Source: Zygnema cylindricum
Taxonomy: Eukaryota > Streptophyta > Zygnematophyceae > Zygnematales > Zygnemataceae
Reading direction: 5' to 3'
DNA: 64,000 nt
Assembly (NCBI GenBank): GCA_037447655.1
Contig: JBBHKE010003004.1
Span: forward strand, 124,001-188,000
A program made the translations under genes and the position numbers. Shown one piece after another: positions 58,947-64,000 of the stretch. The notes under the pieces are model-generated. The model was not told the origin of the DNA. It worked only from the letters and a program-made list of their open reading frames with translations, and made no database searches. Numbering within the stretch: position 1 is the first letter of the stretch; every line of letters starts with the position of its first letter.

Positions 58947-61900
58947 TTAATTAACTGCTCCTTCCGACGGTTGTTTCCATCTCCAAACTTTAACTTCCCC
59001 TGAATCATCCCCTGTGAAAATGATTTGAGCGGTTGGTGCCACATGTAAGGCTCGAACATCTTCACGCGTAAAAAGGGCTCCCCTCTCTGTAAACCTGCAC
59101 AAAAAACAACATCGGATATTGTCAACAAAAGTCGCAATTTTTTTTTTCATATATGTTTTGAACCTACGGTTGAAAGAAGACGGTTTATATCATCTCACCC
59201 AATCGCAGACATTCTTACATCAGAAATTGGCAAAGAAACAGCTCCATGAGAGTTTCCTTTTTATAGGAAATAAAACATTTCTACTCTATCAAGATTATTG
59301 ACCCTTCCCAAAAAAAGTGTATGCATAAAACGCTGCAGATCGGCTTTCAGGCAACCAAAGTGATTGACACAGGGGCTCCAAACTGATTCCGTCCAATCTT
59401 CTGTCATTTCAAACATTCTAATAAGAACTGATTTCAAAGATAAAACTATCCCCCTAATAGTTTCCAGGGGACACTTTTCACAATCTTCCATTTAGTTAAC
59501 AATATTCCAAAAGTAGCCCCTTAACAGTAAAATTTTTACCTAGTGTCAAAGCATAACGTGACATTATGATATAATGTGAAACACCTTTCAAAAAGTATAA
59601 AAGTACACCTTCAGCCAGTAAGCGTCAACATTTTACGACTCTACAGGGGAAGCTCCAACTTCCTTACGAAATTGGAGCGTCTTTTGCTGGCCTTGGCGTC
59701 ATGGAAAGGGAAAGAAGAACATGACACATACCAAAGGTGCCAAGGCATGGAAAGATCCCAAGGATCCTCAAAAAACCGAAGAGCACAGGATATTTCAGCA
59801 ACAAATCGGCAACATTGCTGAGGTTCAGTTGGATACAATTAAAACAGCAGTAACTGCATTTTTAAGTAGTTTCTTCTGACTGTACTGAGTGTTGAAAGTG
59901 CAAATAAGCATGCAAAAACTTTGATGTCACTACACCATGCAGCTACAAAGACTATGGCAGAGGGAACAAACCCTTCGTGGGCAGAAGTAGTCCTATTGTT
60001 TTCCCCGTCATGATAGTACACGTGGCATCCCTTTTTAGTGGAGAAACTAAGATGATGTCCTCTCAGCAAGCATCCGACAGTTCTGAGCTTCGTCGCATAA
60101 ATTGGGTTACTTTCCCTGAGATAATTCTCAAAGCGAGTTTGACGATGCCTTTTGAATGTAAAATTTTGGCACAATTTCATAGAGAACATAGCGTCCATAG
60201 CATTCGGTGGATTTTGACAAAAAGAAAAACGAGCTGTGTTTTCTTTCATGCAATTGTATTTTTTACCCACGGTACATCTATGTAATATCCACACATGGGA
60301 TTTACATCTATTCCCTTTCACATGGAGGACTGTAAATCAGGATATTGTAATAAATATCGAGAACGGTGCATTGCAAATATTAGCAAGCCACCCTCATTGT
60401 ATCAAATCAATAAATCGAGGTCCTTGCAATACATAACATAAATTTTACAAAACCCCATGAGGGTGAGGATGAGGATCAAGCTATCAATAAAAAATGAAAC
60501 AAAACAAAACGATTGGTGCTTAGGGTACGGTAAACTGTGCATTTAATTGTAGGATCGCTCAAATAACAGCGTTCACAAGGCACGGCCAACAAAAGAAAAG
60601 AAAGTTTGTGAAACACGTGCTAGATATAGTATCAAGCAAACTTAGCCAAACGAACAAACACGCAAACAAACGGGCAAACTGGCATACTAGGCCTGCCTTA
60701 TATGTAGAGATCAGAGAAACTTACATAGGCAATTCGTAGAGACGAACAGAGCTGTCCATATAGGCTACCAACAATACAGGTTTCCCCGCAGGATCTGACG
60801 ACCCACAAATAGCCAAAACTCCTCGCTGCAAAAATCATAACCCAATGTCCACAGTCAGATGAATTCAACCAAAGAGCAAGGTTACAGTTGACACATATAA
60901 CAAGCAGCATAAAGCATTAAAAATGGTATTTCATGCAAACCAGCTTTAAGAAAATTATGATGTAAGCGTTTATTGACTGGCCAGCGAACAATTATCATCA
61001 TTCTGAAATTGTACTCACAGATCTATCGCCTGATGAGGCAGAGGCATCATCTGAATTGTTGTGTGTGTGGTTAAGTATTAGTTGCTGTGAGGTTGAATCG
61101 ATGAACCACACCTGCAATGTCAACACATATTCTTTTTTTAATTACTACTTTGAAAGCGCTCAGTGTGACACATACTCGATACACACTCCACCATCAATAG
61201 TCTGGATATTACCGATCCACTGTCTAAAAGCAGATTTTCTGAAGTCTGAACATAATTTAGTGTAGATTCCAGTGATCAACAATAGAAAAGTAAGCTGACA
61301 AAATTCTTAGTGTTGCGCATTGAATGGAAATGTCAACAATATAATCCGAACCATAGAGGTTTCATTTGTACGGAGTTTGACTTTTTTACAAAACTGCGTT
61401 ATTTTTTTTATTTTTTGTAACTTTTTGTAAAATTCGTATACTTTTCACGCACAGATAAAATGTACGAAAAAATCAAAAAAAGGGTTGAAAGTACACCATG
61501 AATCGCTAATAGAGTAGAAATAATTAGTGTAAAGAAACAAATAGTGTTATTAACTCTATTTTGGGTTCAAGGGCCTAATGCCAACGAAAATTAAGGCTAA
61601 TTTATACACCTAACACTAATTTGGATACACATTCCCATATTATAGCCGCAATAGTCTCTGTTCACATATTCGACAGTTGAACATGTGAGAACAGGTTCTC
61701 GCAATTTTCCCTCGTCTTTATGACTGGGAATCAAATCTGAGTGCGCTTTTCCGTGGCGACGCACTCAATTTCCTGAATCGACGCCTTTATCTGACACTTA
61801 TTCTGTACGTCTGTACGAAATATTGAGCAGTTTTAGTACGGACTGACACATTTTGTACATTACACTATTTAAAAACAGTCGAAATTAGAGTAATTAACGC

Positions 61901-63700
61901 TAATTAAACAGTACCTATATTAACGTAGAAATATATTTCAGTCTAAGAATGATTAAGTTGTAGTACTGCAGTATTTTTGATTAAATGTTTTTTTATTTTT
62001 TATTTTATTATGAAGTCAAAGTCGGTCAACGCATTTTATAAACTTTTGAATTTTGTACAATGCGCATATTCATTATTTCTGAGGTAATTAACGCTAATTA
62101 AACAGTACCATATTAACGTAGAAATATATTTGAGTCTAAGAATGATTAAGTTGTAGTACTGCAGTATTTTTGATTAAATGTTTTTTTATTTTTTATTTTA
62201 TTATGAAGTCAAAGTCGGTCAACGCGTTTTATAAACTTTTGAATTTTGTACAATGTGCATATTCATTATTTCTGAGGCATTTCATGCGTGCGCATAAAAC
62301 GAATGAAAACTCTTAAACATGGTATTTATACGATAATTGAAAATCAAAAGGGGACAAACATTCGCGACTTCTTGGTACGCGATACTGTGAGTTTCTGTAT
62401 TCGACATTTGTACTATTTTCAAAGTTAAAGGTACAGCTTGTATTTTTCGCCTTCCAAAAAGCTTACCTCCGAAACAAGTTATAACACTTGAGTTTCTCTT
62501 TACCCTCTACAGTTTTTTTTTATAAATATGAGATCACATGGCGTTTCAGGATTTTTTAGGCGTTTGTAAGGATTCAACGCTTTTCAGGGTATTTTAGGGT
62601 TTTGCCGGGTTTTCAGCTTTCTAGCACAATTTTTTAGCTTTTCCATTATATTTCGGTAGAAAGAAAGTTTGTCTGTATGTGTCATACACAACAACCCTAA
62701 AATTTAAGGAATTCGACATCCTTCCGTAAAATAACACTACATAGAATCGTGTACTCTTTACATCAGCGATGTCAGCCTAACTGCCACCCCTACCGATACT
62801 AAAATTTCATCTGTTTTGAATTGGCATGGGCCGTACAATTTTACCATCCCCTACTATGAATTATCTTTCCAGACTAATTACGCCAAGCCGTATGGTGCAA
62901 CCCTTTTACCCTCCAAAAAACCAACAACCTCCAAATGCAATTGGTGAAATGGCAACCACAGGGTAACACCTTTTTCCCTAAATAGGAATAGGCTTCAGTT
63001 GAATAAGAAAAGCAATTTCAGCAGGCATTATTAAAAAGTGTGAGATAATTCTCACCTTGACAGTTCCGTCCAACGAACATGAGAAAAGGTGCCCACTCCA
63101 ACAAAGAAGGCCAGTCACCGGCTCAGAATGTTCCTCAAGTGTTTGAATATGCTTCCCTGTAGGCACTTCCCACACCTGCGTTTTCAATTCAACAGAACGC
63201 TCCGTCCGATGTAAATATGTGATCCAAAGGAACTCAAACAACATGAAAATGGGCATTTGAATCAGCAGAAAAACCAACTCGGTACTTAACTGCAGGTCAA
63301 TCTCTGACCTGCCATTTTGTATAAAATGAGCCATGGCCAAAGACTGCCAAAAATATTGAGACTCGACCTCAACACGTATCTTTCTGACCAACAGCAACAC
63401 AATGACTGCAAAAACCATCCTGAGAGTTTAATATCTCAAAATGTCATCCAGTACTCAGAAAGATATTCTTCCAGCAAACCTGAGACAGTATGGTAACAGT
63501 ATCAGTATCCACGAGCCCTTATCATGAAAAGCAGATGGGTTTGCACATACCCGTATTGTCTTATCGATCGAGGCAGAAAAAAGAGTGTCAGAGCCAAAGG
63601 CCTCCAGTGCCGTCACTGCTCCACTGTGTCCCTTGAGAGAAATAAACGGCTCGAACACATCACTGGTCGCATTGAATTTCCACACCAGAATGGTGCCATC
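58947..63700 (-). CDS. ZFWD: ZFWD-type CCCH/WD40 protein, C-terminal half, runs off the right edge
   Basis: Plant ZFWD proteins join a CCCH zinc finger to a seven-blade WD40 propeller; their role is poorly known. Minus-strand exons, joined in phase: 63551-63700, 63056-63175, 61019-61111, 60725-60825, 58947-59094 (stop TAA 58947-58949); 203 residues. Blades in order: DGTILVWKF and SLKGHSGAVTALEA with SASIDKTIR; VWEVPTGKHIQTLEEHSEPV with SCSLDGTVK; VWFIDSTSQQLILNHTHNN; RGVLAICGSSDP with AYMDSSVRLYELP; and FTERGALFTREDVRALHVAP with GDDSGEVKVWRW. The HTHNN..GVLAICG stretch is typical of this family. The zinc finger and first blades should lie beyond 64000; nothing recognisable lies at 63701-64000. 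Intron 2 is 1.9 kb and hosts repeats. Confidence 0.9.
61492..61640. mobile_element. One end of a TACACC-family MITE in ZFWD intron
   Basis: TACACCATGAATCGCTAATA with following AATTAGTGTAAAG and AGTGTTATTAACTC matches the family left end. No clear right tip was found, so the copy is truncated or its end is worn. Confidence 0.5.
61891..62277. repeat. Direct duplication of 194 bp in ZFWD intron
   Basis: 61891-62084 is repeated at 62085-62277 with only a few differences (for example CGCATTTT against CGCGTTTT, TGCGCATA against TGTGCATA), so it is recent. Each copy begins TAATTAACGCTAATTAAACA. Confidence 0.95.
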
Positions 63701-64000
63701 CTGTACATGACATCCATCATTTTCCCAATATGAGCTCAGGAAATTTTAGCCTGAATAAGAATAAAACAAAATCTAGCAACCTTCAAGATAATCTTCCACG
63801 ATTCCCTCTCTCTCAGCTTCCCTTCGCTGGTTGGAAATTCGCTAAAATACTGACGGCAATCATCTGCAATCATGCACTTGTTGAATTTTGCCATTCAGGA
63901 TAAGCAAACTAGATTTCACATAGCATAGGCATGTGCACGAAAGCATGTGCACATACAATACACTGCCCATTGCCATTAAACTTTGTGAATAAACACTTTA

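Noticed and set aside
58769-58954. 61-codon frame resembling an organelle transit peptide
   Set aside because: No mature protein or donor-linked exon follows; it overlaps the 3' end of the ZFWD gene antisense.
59640-59880. Plus-strand charged frame (GKGKKNMTHTKGAKAWKDPK)
   Set aside because: No family recognised, and it lies inside a ZFWD intron; may be a retrocopy fragment but not supported.

Overview
The window looks like nuclear DNA of a streptophyte (a land plant or a charophyte/zygnematophyte alga). The evidence is clean GT-AG introns in every conserved gene, a plant-type plastid amidophosphoribosyltransferase with a long N-terminal extension, plant-type LRR receptor-like genes built from 72-nt exons, a plant CCCH/WD40 (ZFWD-like) gene, decayed Ty1/copia fragments and many small DNA transposons. 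Species cannot be fixed from the sequence; the abundant GA/GGGA tracts would suit a zygnematophyte such as Closterium, but that is only a guess.

Layout. 1-5.1 kb: remains of an LRR receptor-like gene (+) with a tandemly duplicated LRR exon, then an EGF-like and a proline-rich tail exon. 7.0-7.5 kb: tandem tRNA-derived SINE-like units. 9.4-11.2 kb (-): copper chaperone for superoxide dismutase (CCS), carrying two in-frame stops. 12.9-15.5 kb: MITEs and a 270-310 bp satellite. 15.8-18.5 kb (+): a second LRR receptor-like gene with signal peptide, proline-rich stretch and transmembrane helix but no kinase. 19-22 kb: a miRNA-like hairpin, a dispersed repeat of about 0.95 kb with a tRNA-like end, and a copia relic. 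22.7-25.9 kb (+): a third LRR gene. Its 3' half forms the left arm of a large inverted repeat (about 24.45-27.40 and 28.79-31.59 kb); the right arm carries a fourth LRR copy on the minus strand. 31.6-36.6 kb (-): a PUM24/PUM3-type pumilio gene whose visible exons stop at the inverted-repeat edge. 36.9-38.4 kb: a hAT-type MITE lying between that gene and the divergent purF/ASE gene (38.7-43.1 kb, +), which is complete and intact in five exons. 46-47 kb: a copia reverse transcriptase relic. 47.2-49.8 kb (-): tubby-like protein exons separated by purine-rich introns. 50-58 kb: repeats and MITEs. 58.9-63.7 kb (-): the C-terminal WD40 half of a ZFWD-type gene that runs off the right edge.

The conserved genes do not form one pathway. 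purF makes phosphoribosylamine in plastids, the pumilio protein acts in nucleolar rRNA processing, CCS loads copper into Cu/Zn superoxide dismutase, and the LRR genes are likely surface receptors without kinases. What unites the window is the repeat landscape: three LRR receptor-like loci plus an inverted fragment of one of them, two hAT-type MITE families with 8-bp target duplications, and one abundant TA-flanked MITE family (tips TACACCGCCAATCG) found both in gene introns and between genes.
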